Notes: generated by a model from the sequence alone, not told the origin. A stretch of DNA of 64,000 bases from Macrobrachium rosenbergii (GCF_040412425.1 NC_089762.1:20698147-20762146), one strand, 5' to 3'. Counted from the stretch's first letter, positions 24,819-39,870 are shown. Made by a program: numbers and translations.

Positions 24819-26972
24819 CTCTTTCCTGTCCAATTGACGTAATATTACGCAATAACCCCCTACCCCCTTCTTTTCTGACTGACGTAATTTTACGTAAAAT
24901 TTACCGACATTTTTCGCACGTGTGGTAGGGGTAAATTTCTTTTATTTTCGAACAGTTGGTGGTTTCCATAGGCTAAAGCATACCTTGGACCGTGTAACTC
25001 AGGCATCAATACGCCAGGCAAGCAGTCCCTATACTGCGCATGCGCAAATCCCTGGCATAGTAAATTTCTCACAATGAAATCAGCTGATCCTACCCACGTT
25101 TCTCTCTCGTATCTTACATTTTTTTTATAAAATGTAGGATTACATTATTGGAAACACTCTGTTTCGTACCCTCTATTTTCTATAAATTTTTTAGTTCCTC
25201 TACTGTGCATGCGCAAATCCATGGCGTAGTAAAATTCTCACAATGACATCAGCTGATCCCACCCACGCAGGCCTGGCAGGCCACACTTCTGTCAGAGACC
25301 ATGCGTACGAGGTTGGGTAAACACGTGTGGCTGTTTACATACAGCGACGTCAATCGAGAACAGTTTCCAACATGCTTTCGCAAAGTTTTTACGGTAAAAC
25401 TAGCGGAAAACGCGTTAGTGCATCACATAAAGAGACGTCTGGATTTTAGGCAGGGCTCTGAAACTCATTTTTCATTATCATATATATGGATATTTAGAGA
25501 ATTTTGTTGGCTTTCTCATAAAAAATAATTCATTCACCTAACTGTTATTGCTTTTCAGCTACGAACGATAATGTTGACAATGGTAACATTTTTTTTCGTT
25601 TCGAACAGCTTATAACATCAAAATGAAACTGTTGCCGTTACCAAAGCCATTTTTCTTGACTCTCACTTTATTCAACCTTTCCTCTACATTTTTGTATATT
25701 TACAAAGTAATTTCTATGAAAAACATCCGAGCTAGGGCTCTTCAAAAAAAATGTCTAGCGATAATTCTCACCGTATGCCGGGCAGCGCGCTCTGTTTCTT
25801 ACCCTATTTTCTATCAATTTTTCACCAACTGGACTTATTCGTTTTTCATTCTTTTATATGTCGATATTTAGAGAATTTTGCTGGCTTTCTCATAAAAAAT
25901 AATTCATTCGCCTAACTGTTATAGTTTTTGAGCTACGAACAATAATGTTGACAACGGTAACTTTTTTTTTCGTTGATCAACTTATAACGCCAAAATGATA
26001 CTGTTGCCATTACCAAAGTCATTTTTTTTAACTCTCCCTTTATTCTTCAACTTTTCCTCTACATTTTTGTATATTTACAAAGTAATTTCTATGAAAAATA
26101 ACCGAGATAGGGCTCTTCAAAAAAGATTTTTTTGTAGCGATAATTCTCACCATATGCTGGGCATAGCGCTCTGTTTCTTACTCTCTTTTCTATCAATTTT
26201 TTCACCAACTGGACTTATTCGTTTTTCATTCTTTTATATGTCAATATTTAGAGAATTGTGTTTGCTTTTTCATAAAAAGTAATTCATTCGCCTAACTGTT
26301 ATAGCTTTTGAGCTACGAACGATAATGTTGACAACGGTAACATTTTTTTTCGTTTCGATCAATTTATAACGTCAAAATGAAACTGTTGCCGTTACCAAAG
26401 CCATTTTTCTTGACTTTCCCTTTATTCTTCAACTTTTCCTCTACATTTTCGTATATTTACAAAGTAATTTCTATGAAAAATAACCGAGATAGGGCTCTTC
26501 AAAAAAAATTTTTCTAGCGATAATCCTCACCATAGGCGGGCAGAGCGCTCTGTTTCTCACCCTCTTTTCTATCAATTTTTTCACCAACTGGACTTATTCG
26601 TTTTCCATTGTTTTATATGTCAATATTTAGGGAATTTTGTTGGCTTTCTCATAAAAAATAATTCATTCGTCTGAATTCCATAGTTTTTGGGTTACGAACG
26701 AAAATATAAAAATAAGTAAAGAATTTCTTTTTTTTTTTCGTTAAATAACTCACATTTTTTTGTATTTAGAGGGCTGGGACTCTTATTCTGACTATTCCAC
26801 CATAAAATATAAACATTTAGAAAAAAGGACAGCAAAATGAATGTTGTTGGCATAAAATTTCTATTTTTGCTGAATTTTCGAAACAATTATTTTTTCGCAC
26901 TGTCGAGCGCTCCCAGACACATTGGGGCTCATGTACCCTCAGTGATGTGATAACTAAGCAGATAGGAAAGGG
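24819..26972. mobile_element. TTAA-flanked element 1 with internal tandem repeats
   Basis: Flanked by TTAA at 24815-24818 and 26973-26976. The ends are CTCTTTCCTGTCC on the left and, inward from the right, CCCTTTCCTATC. TTAA duplication with CCCTTT-type ends is typical of piggyBac-like elements. Near the left end are two GACGTA...TACG palindromic motifs. The interior is built of about 3.3 tandem copies of a 375-379 bp unit. No transposase frame is present. Confidence 0.75.
25470..26690. repeat. Tandem array, unit about 377 bp
   Basis: The phrase AATTCATTCGCCTAACTG recurs at about 25527, 25902, 26280 and 26659 (spacing 375, 378 and 379). Whole units between these points are close copies, each with GCTACGAACGATAATGTTG and CACCAACTGGACTTATTCG. 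Two fainter related starts with CTGCGCATGCGCAAATCC lie upstream at 25030 and 25205. Confidence 0.9.
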
Positions 26973-27159
26973 TTAATATTTGAAAATTATCACTTACTAT
27001 TAGGTAAGTAATTTATATATCATAAAAACATAGTTAGTTGTCCTCTCCCACAAATTTGTTAGAAAAATCTTATGCAGTCATTCTCTCTCTCACGCCGGAG
27101 AGAGAGAGAAAAAAATACTACGCACCCTCTTTATAGTATATGCAAAGCCCGTGAGGTAC

Positions 27160-27350
27160 AAGCTTTGTGATTGGTTACAATCCCACCCTTCCTGCCAATA
27201 GCATGTCATCAGGAAGGGCAGGAAGGGGAAGAGGGGGTTGTTATAAGTTGTTATTGGCTACTGTCAGTCCTGCCAGCCAATAGCGTATCGTCCTGGAGAG
27301 AAGGGGTTGCTACGAGCTCTGTTATTGGCTACTTCTAATCCCCCAAGCCG
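27160..27350. promoter_or_regulatory. Cluster of CCAAT / ATTGG motifs
   Basis: A GC-richer 190-bp island with diverged internal repetition: GTGATTGGTTAC, CCAATAGCATG, TTATTGGCTAC, CCAATAGCGTA and TTATTGGCTAC. It could be a transposon-borne promoter fragment; there is no adjacent gene to support a function. Confidence 0.3.
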
Positions 27351-27531
27351 GTATCGTCATAAGCCTACGTCAAAGCAATAAAAAAAATTGTCACACAAGC
27401 GATGATGGGATTTTAGTATATTTTTACGTTTATATACAGTAATCGATATTTCTTTGAAGGATATATGCAGTACAGAAAGAGATATGGGTGGTTGGCCTTA
27501 CTTATATCTCAGAAGTGAAATTATTCGTGAA

Positions 27532-27631
<100 letters not shown>

Positions 27632-27699
27632 ATGAAGTGATTATACATCAGTAAGCAGTTTTATGATTTCTCGGAATTTTGATTTAACTTTTATCGATA

Positions 27700-30140
<2,441 letters not shown>

Positions 30141-30189
30141 TATACATACATACATACATACACAAATATAAAACGTATATATATAAATC

Positions 30190-32245
30190 AAATATATGGA
30201 GTCCATAGAAATGCCAGAATGTGGAAAATAAAGGCTATATTTCAGAGACCAAACTGTCTCTCTCCTCAGGCAAATAGTGAATGAGAAAAAGTTACAGAAA
30301 AGCGGTATTCATACCAGAAGATCCATAGGTCAGCTGTTAAATCACTCCAGTTGACAATTTCTCTTTAATCTTCTTAACTGCTGGTTGGAGGAAGATTTTA
30401 TCTATAATATCTGAATCCCAGGTGCCATTTGAGAGATTCATTACATTTCTTTGTTTAATCAGGGCTGATTCCACCATCTGGCTTTTGAACTGACAATTCC
30501 TGCTATAAATTATACAAGACACATTCCAGTTTATTCTGTGGTTATGGTTATTTATGTGGTTAAAAATAGCTGAGCTCTGTTATCCGTACCTAACTGAATG
30601 TTTATGCTGCATTAACCTTAGGGGGAGTGATCTGCCCGTGGAGTCCATATAAGATTGGTCACCATCGAGGCAAGGGATTTTGTAAACTCCTGTGTCTTTG
30701 GGGACTGGTTTTTGTTGGATGTTAATCAGGGATTTGGCTAAAGTATTTGGATAGGTAAAAGCAAAGGGGTTAAAGTTTCCAAGGGTCTGTGTCAACGTCT
30801 TAATCCTGTCCGGGCATGGGATTTTTATTTGTGTTGGGCATCTCGCTGGTCTTGTTATGGGGAGGACGGCAGAAAATAGTGTTTGCTTTGTGGATCAATT
30901 TCTCAATTAAATGGGCAGGGTACTTTAAAGATGACAGCTGCTTACTGATTAGTTCAATTTCCTTTTCCAGGAGATCTGGAGAGCAAATCCATAAGGCTCT
31001 TAAGAATAAATTGCTGGGTATGCCAATTTTGATAAGAGATGTCATGATAGCTATAAAAATGGATGTATGACAGAGAGAAAGTTGGTTTTCTGTATATGGT
31101 AAATTTGTATTCTGCTGCGTCTCTAATTATTAAAATGTCAAGAGAAGGAATTTTGTTGTCTGTTTCTCATTCAACTTTAAATTTGATGCTGGGCACTAAT
31201 GCATTTAATTTTGAAAGAAATTAATTGAAATTGCCCCACTTATTATCCTAAAATGTTAAGTTGTCATCTACATATCTCATCCATAGCATGTCTTTAGGTT
31301 TTATTGCCTTTATTATTGGTTTCAAAATATTCCATGTATAAATTGGCTAAAACAGGACTTAAAGGGCTGGCCATGCTGCCCCCGAATTTTTGTTTATAGA
31401 ATGACTCTCCACATGAAAAGATGTTATTTGATACACATAATTCAACTAACTTTATTATTTTATCTAGGGCTAGTGGGAAGTGATCTGAATAGGGGGCTAA
31501 TTTTCCCCTCAAAAACCATACAATGTCCTGTACTGGTACTTTTGTGAATAAGGAATCTACATATAAACTTAAAAGTTTTATGTTGTGAAGTGGTATATGC
31601 ACTTCTTTGAATTTGTGACAGAAATCTTAGGAATGTTTAATGTGACTGGGAGAAAATGTGCCTAAGAAAGGAGAAAGGAGGCTGGCTAACCACTTAGAAA
31701 TTTTATAATTGAAAGCTCCAGCACATGAGATGATAGGTCTGAATGGAAGATTATCTTTATGAGTTTTGGGAAGGCCATAAAAATAAGGTAGTTTTGGGTT
31801 AATGACTAAATTTCTCCAATAGTTCAGTACTCTTTTCATCTTTGCCAATTAATCTTACTTTTCTAAAAAAAAAAAAAAAAAAAAAATGCGGGGATGTTTT
31901 GGAGGGGATTTATTGTTAATTTGTCATAAGCGTTAGTGTCACAAAGGAGTTGATTGATTTTGTCGAGCTAAAAGTCTTTGTCCATAATCACGATTTTGCC
32001 ATCTTCATTGGATCTACTTATTACAACATCTAATTTCTATAGTGAATGGATGGTTTCATAAATCTACAGGGGACAAGATAATTCTTATTAAGGTCAGCTA
32101 TTGCATTTAGTAAGATGCCTTTTAAACCTATCTCTTCTCGGCTATAATTTTTATCAGATATGAATTTGTAAAAAGCAACAATGAAATCTAGGTTATTTTT
32201 CTGGTCTGGCATGAGGGCAAAGGATAAACCAAGGTTCAAGACTAA
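30190..32245 (-). pseudogene. Penelope-like element relic (RT plus GIY-YIG)
   Basis: Read on the minus strand from about 32245. An N-terminal part is followed by KLPYFYGLPKTHKDNLPFRP (31848-31627). The RT palm LLSLYVDSLFTKVPVQ and GGSMASPLSPVLANLYMEYF come next (31602-31294). After a frame change comes the active-site box WMRYVDDNL near 31270, then IPSLDILIIR...YRKPT. The linker is at 31045-30800, and a GIY-YIG-type endonuclease start TGVYKIPCLDGDQSY at about 30680, ending with ALIKQRNVMNLSNGTWDSD (about 30420). The RT-linker-GIY-YIG order is diagnostic for Penelope-like elements. Frameshifts and stops are numerous, so it is inactive. TTTCAGAGACCAAACTG near 30240 is likely its terminal repeat. 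Confidence 0.88.
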
Positions 32246-32516
32246 GTGCTAGTTAATGGTGAGGGGGTGTTTGATAAATTTAAACTTTATCTTGTTGCTC
32301 AAGATTATTCAAAGTGCTGTTATTTATTAAGTTATTTAACTTATGGGAAAGTCTATGGAATGAGTCGTGCTATTATAGGCAGCAATGTCAGAACAAAATT
32401 AAACCAGATACCTGTACATCCAAGTAAGAGATCGAGAATTTTTATGGTTACATGTATATGTTTATTTGTTTTGTTGATATATAAATGATTTTCCTAATAA
32501 TAGGTACTAATTTTCA

Positions 32517-32610
<94 letters not shown>
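32517..32610. repeat. (AAT)n microsatellite
   Basis: About 31 AAT units at the same relative position as the AAT array of copy A at 21791-21914. Confidence 0.95.
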
Positions 32611-33224
32611 GGTACTATTGAAAGAAATTGCTGCATCAGCCGCATTGATCTTGTATAGAGTCTTCTCTATTTTCCTTATAACAGTTTTCTCGCTGTTACT
32701 ACAACTGGCGAGTAACACGTCAATATGATTCTTCAGAAGTTAAATTTCCAGTGATTTTGTATATTTCTATCAAGAGTAAGTCAAATTTGGTGAGCATGGC
32801 CCATAGGGTTTTCTGCACATACAGGCAAATGTATCGAATTTGGATCCAGGTCAAAATCTTGAAGTGGCCGAAGTTTCTCCCGGATTCTTTCGAGTATGAT
32901 CATCAGTCTACTCCAACCCACTGCTGTGATCATACTCAGAAGAATCTGGAAGAAACATTGGCCACTTCAAGATTCTGACCTGTATCCAAATTCGATACAT
33001 TTACCTCTACAGTGCATGTATAAAACCCTACAGGCCATGATCACCAAATCTGACTTACTCTTTATAGAAATATACGAAATCTCGGGAAATTTAACTCCTC
33101 CTGATGAATCACATTGGCACGTTACTTGCCAGTTGTAGTAACAGCGAGAAAACTGTTATACGGAAAATAGAGAAGACTCTACAAGATCAGTGCAGCTGAT
33201 GCAGCGATTTCTTTCAATAGTACC
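32611..33224. mobile_element. Hairpin element, arms about 295 bp
   Basis: GGTACTATTGAAAGAAATTG (32611) is repeated as reverse complement ending at 33224. Arms run to about 32902 and from about 32927, with a 24-bp spacer. The text AGAGTCTTCTCTATTTTCC is shared with the outer arm of the hairpin at 38659-39869 (GAGTCTTCTCAATCTTCC), so both belong to one family, possibly inverted terminal repeats of Penelope-like elements. Both hairpins have trinucleotide arrays beside them. Confidence 0.75.
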
Positions 33225-33244
33225 TGTTTGAGAGAGGGTCTGTT

Positions 33245-33603
33245 GCCAATAATAATAATACTAATAGTAACGGATAGGTTTTCTTAAAAGCAACTGGGTG
33301 TTACAGACTAACACACACACAAACAAAGCCACTCCAACATCTTCTAAAAACATAACAGACACCTCACACGTCTCAATTGTTGACCTAACAGCGCAACGAC
33401 TCCTCACTGCTGGGAGAATGGGTGCTGGTGACTGGTACAATACATGTACATGCGCTACCGGGGTCTAAGCGATGACAGGTAGGGCAGCCGATCAAGACTA
33501 CAAAGTCTACCCCAAAGCCAAATCAAAGTCCTTCAAAATTGAGGCATTGTGCTTACCCCATACAAATGGGAAAAAAGCATGTTAAAAGAAGAAGAAGAAG
33601 AAT
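33245..33603 (+). mobile_element. SINE-like or retroelement 3' end with (AAG)n tail
   Basis: GC-richer stretch with GCGCTACCGGGGTCTAAGCG and CAGCCGATCAAGACTACAAA, ending in (GAA)n at about 33588-33602 just where copy B of the Tigger-like element resumes. A simple-repeat tail at an insertion border suggests target-primed retroposition. The family is unnamed here. Confidence 0.45.
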
Positions 33604-33985
33604 AAAACTGTAATTACAAAATTTATACATTTCTATAGTAAATTATGTGATATTTTAAATACACACGTATCATTTCCAAATCTTTCATGACACATTCGAA
33701 GAGAGGGGCGAGGGCAAAGCTGTCAAATTTGTCAATCATTGCCCACAGCGTGTCAAAGGATTTCTGGTACTATCTCTCTCTCTCTCCTCTTTCTTTTTTC
33801 TTTTTCCTTCATGAGTCATGAATTTATATCTTTTGATATCTGATGTGAAAATAATTTCTCTCTCTCTCTCATGTTATTTTCTCTGTCTCTGTAATAATTC
33901 ATAAATAATTTAACTTGACATTTCAAGTAAGGAAAATCTCTCTCTCTCTCTCCATAATAACTGATAAATAATTTCACTCTTTTAA

Positions 33986-36194
33986 CCCTTAAACGCCGAC
34001 TGGACGTATCGTACGTCGACTAAAATTGTCTGTTGGGTGACGAGTGGACGTACCGTACGTCAACTACAAAAAATTTCAACCTTCAGTCAACTTTGACTCG
34101 ACCGAAATGGTCGAAAAATGCAATTGTAAGCTAAAACTCTTATTCTAGTAATATTCAATCATTTATCTTCATTTTGCAACAAATTGGAAGTCTCTAGCAC
34201 AACATTTCGATTTATGGTGAATTTTTGAAAAAGACTTTTTCCTTACGTCCGCGCGGTAACTCGACCGAAAATTTCAGAAATTCTTTCGTCATTTTGTCAT
34301 AATTTTTGCACAGTTTTATATTAGCCTTTACATAAAGTTTTATATATGAAAATATGTGCAATTTCATGTAAAATCCAACAAAAAACAACCCATGGTTGTA
34401 GCTTTTATCAGTTTGGAAATATTTTCATATAAATCACGATAAGTGCCAAAATTTCAACCTTCGGTCAACTTTGACTCAACCGAAATGGTCGAAAAATGCA
34501 ATTGTAAGCTAAAACTCTTACATTCTAGTAATATTCAATCATTTACCTTCATTTTGCAATAAATTGGAAGTCTCTAGCACAATGTTTCGTTTTATGGTGA
34601 ATTTTTGAAAAAACTTTTTTCTTATGTCCGCGTGCGGTAACTCGGCTGAACATCTCAGAAATTCTTTCGTCACTTTGTCGCAATGTTTGCACCATTTTAT
34701 ATTAGTCGTTACATAAAGTTTTATATATGAAAATGTGCGCAATTTCATGTAGAATACAACAAAAAATAACTTATGGTTGTAGCTTTTATCAGTTTGGAAA
34801 TATTTTCATATAAAAGACAATAAGTGCCAAATTTTCAACCTTTGGTCAACTTTGACTCGACCGAAATGGTAGAAAAACGCAATTGTAAGCTAAAACTCTT
34901 ACATTTTAGTAATATTCAATCATTTACCTTCATTTTGCAACAAACTGGAAGTCTCTAGCACAATATTTCGATTTATGGTGAATTTTTGAAAAAAAAAATT
35001 TTACTTACGTACTCGCGCACTAACTCTGCCGAACATCTCAGAAATTCTTTCGTCACTTTGTCGTAATGTTTGCACCGTTTTATATTAGTCGTTACATAGA
35101 GTTTTATATATGAAAATGTGCACAATTTCATGTAGAATACAACAAAAAATTACTGATGGTTGTAGCTTTTATCAGTTTTGAAATATTTTCATATAAATCA
35201 CGATAACTGACAAAATTTCAACCTTCAGTCAACTTTGACTCGACCGAAATGGTCGAAAAATGCAATTGTAAGCTAAAACTCTTACATTCTACTAATATTC
35301 AATCATTTACCTTCATTTTGCAACAAATTCGAAGTCTCTTGCACAATATTTCGATTTATGGTGAATTTTTGAATAAAACTTTTTCCTTACGTCCGCGCAA
35401 GGCAACTCTGCTGAACATCTCAGAAATTCTTTCGTCACTTTGTCGTAATGTTTGCACCATTTTATACTAGTCGTTACATAAAGTTTTATATATGGAAATG
35501 TGTGCAATTTCATGTAGAATACAACAAAAAATAACTCATGGTTGTAGCTTTTATCAGTTTAGAAATATTTTCATATAAATCACGATAAATAGAAAAAATT
35601 CAACCTTCAGTCAACTTTAACTTGACTGAAATGGTCGAAAACTGCAATTATAAGCTAAAACACTTACATTCTAGTATTATTCAATCAATTACCTTCATTT
35701 TGCAACAAACGCGAAGTCTCTGGCACAATATTTCGATTTATGGTGAATTTTTGAAAAAACTTTTTTTTTACGTCCGCGCGTTACAAATTCATGCATCGTT
35801 TTGTGATAATATTTTCTCTGTGTTGCTTTGATCATTTTACAATTTGTTATATACCAAAATCATCGCAATATAGTGTACGATACAAAGAACAAAATATAAC
35901 TCATTAGTTTTAACCATTTTGCTCACAGCACGATTTGTATACAATTATATATGAAATTTTTTTCGTGCTGTCATATATTTCAATATTTATATATGATATT
36001 TTTTTCATTTCTGATGGTTGCATACCAAACTTCAGGCAATGACAAAAAAAGGAGCCAAAAATAAACTCTTAATCTTAAAAACTAATCGTGCTGTGATTTT
36101 TTGAAAAAAACTTTCTTTCCGCTTCGGCGCTAACTCCCGAACGCCGCCGGCATACGGCAGACACTTTTGTAAATAGAGGCTCAGGGTTTAAGGG
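33986..36194 (+). mobile_element. TTAA-flanked element 2 with internal tandem repeats
   Basis: A 2209-bp element flanked by TTAA (33982-33985 and 36195-36198) with ends CCCTTAAACGCCGACTGG and ...TTTAAGGG. The left subterminal region has GGACGTATCGTACGTCGAC and GGACGTACCGTACGTCAAC. The right subterminal region is GC-rich (CGAACGCCGCCGGCATACGG). The inside is four full plus partial tandem copies of about 380 bp. No transposase is present. It sits in the TTAA of CACTCTtTTAAGTAAGGACA, a site seen unoccupied in copy A. Confidence 0.82.
34077..35980 (+). repeat. Tandem array, unit about 380 bp
   Basis: CAACCTTCAGTCAACTTTGA starts units at 34077, 34455, 34836, 35219 and 35601 (spacing 378, 381, 383, 382). 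Each unit contains ATTTCGATTTATGGTGAATT and TTTATATATGAAAATGTG. The last unit is partial and more diverged. Confidence 0.92.
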
Positions 36195-36354
36195 TTAAGT
36201 AAGGACAACCCTTATCTCCCTCACTCTCTCTCCTCTCTCGTGGATTCGCAAATGTCGTGTGTCTGAAAAAATCGCATATGAAAATTAGTTAGGTTCCAAT
36301 GAAATGTTTGCATGTCTGTGAATTCGCGCAACTTGAATCACGTAAGATCGAGGT

Positions 36355-36460
<106 letters not shown>

Positions 36461-36811
36461 CAGTGAACCCCCCGTATTCACAGGGGATGCGTTCCACACC
36501 CCCTTGCGAATAGGTCAAATCCGCGAATGCTTAAAGCCCCTCTAAAAACACTTAGAACTGCCCATTTTGATAGATTAAACCAAGAAAAACCCTGTAAAAA
36601 TGCTTATACCTGAATATTTTAATAGTTTTACCATAAAAAATGCATTTATTCATGAAAATTATATGAAAATACAGTAATTAGTGAATATTTCTCAGTGAAA
36701 AATACCACGAATAGGCGAATTTTCCGCGAATGATGGCTAGATATGTTCCACATAGAAACCGGCGAACGCGTGAGTCCGTGAACCATGAGAACGCGAATAC
36801 GGGGTTTACTG
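36461..36811. mobile_element. MITE, CAGTGAACCC family
   Basis: A 351-bp element with termini CAGTGAACCCCCCGTATTC and, inward from the right, CAGTAAACCCCGTATTCGCG, flanked by TA. Subterminal motifs (GTGAATATTTCTCAGTGAAA) recur in fragments near 27740 and 40540. CAG ends plus TA duplication indicate a pogo/Tigger-type origin. Confidence 0.85.
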
Positions 36812-36822
36812 TACATATACAC

Positions 36823-37080
<258 letters not shown>

Positions 37081-37419
37081 AGCCTAGCTTCACTATGTGC
37101 CGTTAAAAGGCCAAGTTTGGTTCTAGAAAAAGAGAAGTCCTCCTATAGAACAAGAATTATTATGTTGGTCCTGGATTTCCAGAGACAATACAGCCAGAAA
37201 AGATGGGGACCTAGTCTCAAGAAAGACTCAACATTTATCACACAAGAGAAATTAATCAAGTGAACCCTAACTTTGTTCACATCTTTTTACATACAGTACC
37301 TTTCATGAATTCACTTTTCCTCAATCTTATCCTGGTCTTCCACTGACCTACTATCAAATTACTGAAAAGTACCACCTTTATCTCATCATCATAAATGAAA
37401 GAACCTCCATAATTCTCAC

Positions 37420-37588
37420 CTGTATGGGGAGGATGTTGCTCTGGTAGAATTAAGTTCTCAAAGCTCATAACACAAGATGATTCACAGTTTAGCCATTTGT
37501 CACTAATAGCTCTTACATAATACTGGTTTGGCATTGGATCAAAAATGGGGATGGTGAAAACAAGCTGCTGTTCCTGCTCTCGCTGCAC
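37420..37588 (-). CDS. ASCC3: ASCC3 exon: inter-cassette segment
   Basis: Exon of 169 bp between atacag and ATACAG|gtgag, phase 0 in and phase 1 out. The product carries LVFTIPIFDPMPNQYYVRA, then SDKWL and LILPEQHPPHT. In ASCC3 and Brr2 relatives the pattern F.IP...P.P.QY...SDRWL...LILPE..PP.T marks the end of cassette 1 and the linker into cassette 2. The open frame reads on into the intron as nonfamily residues, so the end is set by the gt donor and the phase of the next exon. Confidence 0.92.
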
Positions 37589-37998
37589 CTGTATAAAAAA
37601 AAATAAGTTCATGGACAAAAAAGAAAAAATAACTGAAATACAACTTAAAATATTTTCAAGAAAAGTGGTACCATCACATTGAAATCACTGCATCAGTTGC
37701 CTTAATGTTTCAGACATGTGGCATTTGGCAGTATTCAGCAACTGGTATTTGGCAACTGTTTGCCGGGCGGCACAGGTGCATTATGTGCCACGTTGATGGA
37801 CTGATATCTTCTCACCTGCTCGGGTGAGGGTTGCCCCAGAGCTAGCAGAAGTCTGGCCTAATCTTATACCAACAAACTGACCACTTGCTAATGGGTATCA
37901 TGCGGGCAATCAGTATCCTGGTAGCTTAACTAAACAACATTACATTTTTACAACAGACTTCAACTTATTATTCAAGAAAATACACATACACGACTAAC

Positions 37999-38107
37999 CT
38001 GCTTTTTAGTTAGAGTGAACTGTTCACTGTGATACATGTGATTATTATCTGGATCCTCTACCCAAATCCAGTAGATCTCCTGAGTTCCATGAACCCTGTC
38101 ATTCCAC
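37999..38107 (-). CDS. ASCC3: ASCC3 exon: beta-sandwich end of cassette 1
   Basis: Exon of 109 bp between ctctcag and AAGCAG|gttag. One base completes a split codon, then 36 codons follow. The product starts WNDRVHGTQEIYWIWVEDP and includes NNHMYHSEQFTL, matching the conserved W.WVEDP...I.H.E.F element of ASCC3 between the two helicase cassettes. The next exon lies only 410 bp downstream, the shortest intron in the window and one I find free of mobile elements. Confidence 0.92.
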
Positions 38108-38523
38108 CTGAGAGCAAAGATTGAATTTTAAACAATTCTAAGTTATAAATAAAGCATAATTAACATGGACATAATGTTGTAGAGAAAATCCAGCAAATAA
38201 TTCTCAAACTGATTCTTATTCATTAAAAAATACAGACAAATAGTACTGACTAAAGTCAGTTTTCCTAACCAATCATATAATATAGAAAACTTTCTATTCT
38301 CTGAGAATTCACCCTGTGTCTCTCTGAATAACCAAAAAGTATGGATAATCATGAGGGAAACCCCCATTTCACCAGCCATAACCTGTCTAATAATATGAAA
38401 GCGTCTCTACATAACACACATGAATATACAATACATGTATAAGAACATTTTGATAAAAAAAAAAAAAAAAATTTTGAATAAAAAAAAGTATAAAAATCCA
38501 CCACCACCACCATGATTACTATT

Positions 38524-38524
38524 A

Positions 38525-38613
<89 letters not shown>

Positions 38614-38632
38614 TATATTATTATTATTATTA
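38524..38632. repeat. (ATT)n microsatellite
   Basis: More than 30 ATT units immediately left of a hairpin element; a second (ATT)n lies at 39871-39924 right of it. Confidence 0.95.
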
Positions 38633-38658
38633 TGGAAGTAGACCCTTTCTTGAACATT

Positions 38659-39869
38659 TCCTGTTAAAAAGGATGGCTATCTTGCTCAAGTCAACTTTAT
38701 ATTGAGTCTTCTCAATCTTCCTTATAATCTATTTTAATAAATAGCAAATGTGCATATTGTGCTAAAGGGGAAATATACCAACAGCATTTATACAGCAGTT
38801 TTTATTCTCTATACAAGAGAATCTAGTGAAATACAGGTGGATAAATCCACAGATTTCCAGCAGGTGCATTCTGGATACTTCAGGTATTCCTTTCAGTTTC
38901 TTTTGTTGTCGACGTTTCGATCAGCCCGATGGTCATTCTTAAAAAGGGTGATATGATTCTGGAAACAAGGGGTGTGGGTGGCAGTAAATACAGGGGACCA
39001 GTAATATGTATGGGAGTAGTACTGAATTCTCATTGGTTGCTGAGGGATTATTATCCCTGAATGAAGCCTTATCCCATATGCCAATGGTTGCATCCTTCCC
39101 CCAGTACAAGTGTTGGGAGGATGTGTGGGTGGTGATGGTGGCAATGGGAGGATCACTGCCAGTGGACGGACGCTACCGATTGCTTCTCTTCTTGGGGGTG
39201 CTGGCAAGCGTCACCATTCATGCTGACATCGGGAGGAAGAGTCTTCTGAGGGGTTTAGATTAGGCTTCCAGGAGATGTAGGTAGAGATGGTCAATTACTT
39301 CAATGTTACAACCTAACATCGCTGCCTAAGCTTCCTGGAAGCCCTACACATTGGGAGAGAGAAGCCCAATCTAAACACCATGTAAGAGACTCTCTTCCTC
39401 TTGATGTCAGCACCAAGGGCAATGACCACCAGTATCCCTTACCAGTGAACTAATCAGAGGTGTCCATCCACTGGCAGTAATCCTCCCAGTACCTACGACC
39501 CCACACCCACACATCAGCCAACTCTTGCACAAGAAAAAGGGTGCAACCGTTGGTGTCTGGGATAAGGCTTCCCTTGGGGACAATAATCCCGAGGCAACCC
39601 ACGAGAATTCAGGGCTACTTCCATCAGCGTTGCTGGCCTCCTATATATACTGCCACCCACACCCCCTAGTCTCCACAATCACTTATCCCTCCATATTTCA
39701 CTAGCTTCTCCTGTATAGAAAAAGAGTGCTGTGCAAATGGTGTTGACATATTTCTCTTTGCTGAAGTATGCACATTGGCCACTTATTGTCTGATATTAAT
39801 ATAGAAGAGAAAAGAATTATAAGGAAAATATAATTAACTCACAAAATGCAGCCATCCTTTTTAACAGGA
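38659..39869. mobile_element. Long hairpin element flanked by (ATT)n
   Basis: TCCTGTTAAAAAGGATGGC at 38659 and its complement ending at 39869 open two imperfect inverted arms of about 0.6 kb meeting near 39282-39329. The left arm contains CGACGTTTCGATCAGCCC and GATGGTCATTCTTAAAA, recalling terminal repeats of Penelope-like elements. The right arm lacks part of this stretch. No coding motif is present. Confidence 0.7.

Positions 39870-39870
<1 letters not shown>

Noticed and set aside
34077..35980. Regular 380-bp array considered as a centromeric-type satellite or a CRISPR-like array
   Set aside because: The array stops inside the TTAA borders and lies in a gene intron; units are contiguous without spacers, and the genome is eukaryotic.
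33986..36194. TTAA elements considered as Helitrons, which can also carry tandem repeats
   Set aside because: No TC start, CTRR end or 3' hairpin; the TTAA duplication and the unoccupied site fit cut-and-paste insertion.
37589..37998. Possible extra exon in the 410-bp intron between two ASCC3 exons
   Set aside because: The flanking exons join in phase with collinear family sequence on both sides, leaving no missing residues.
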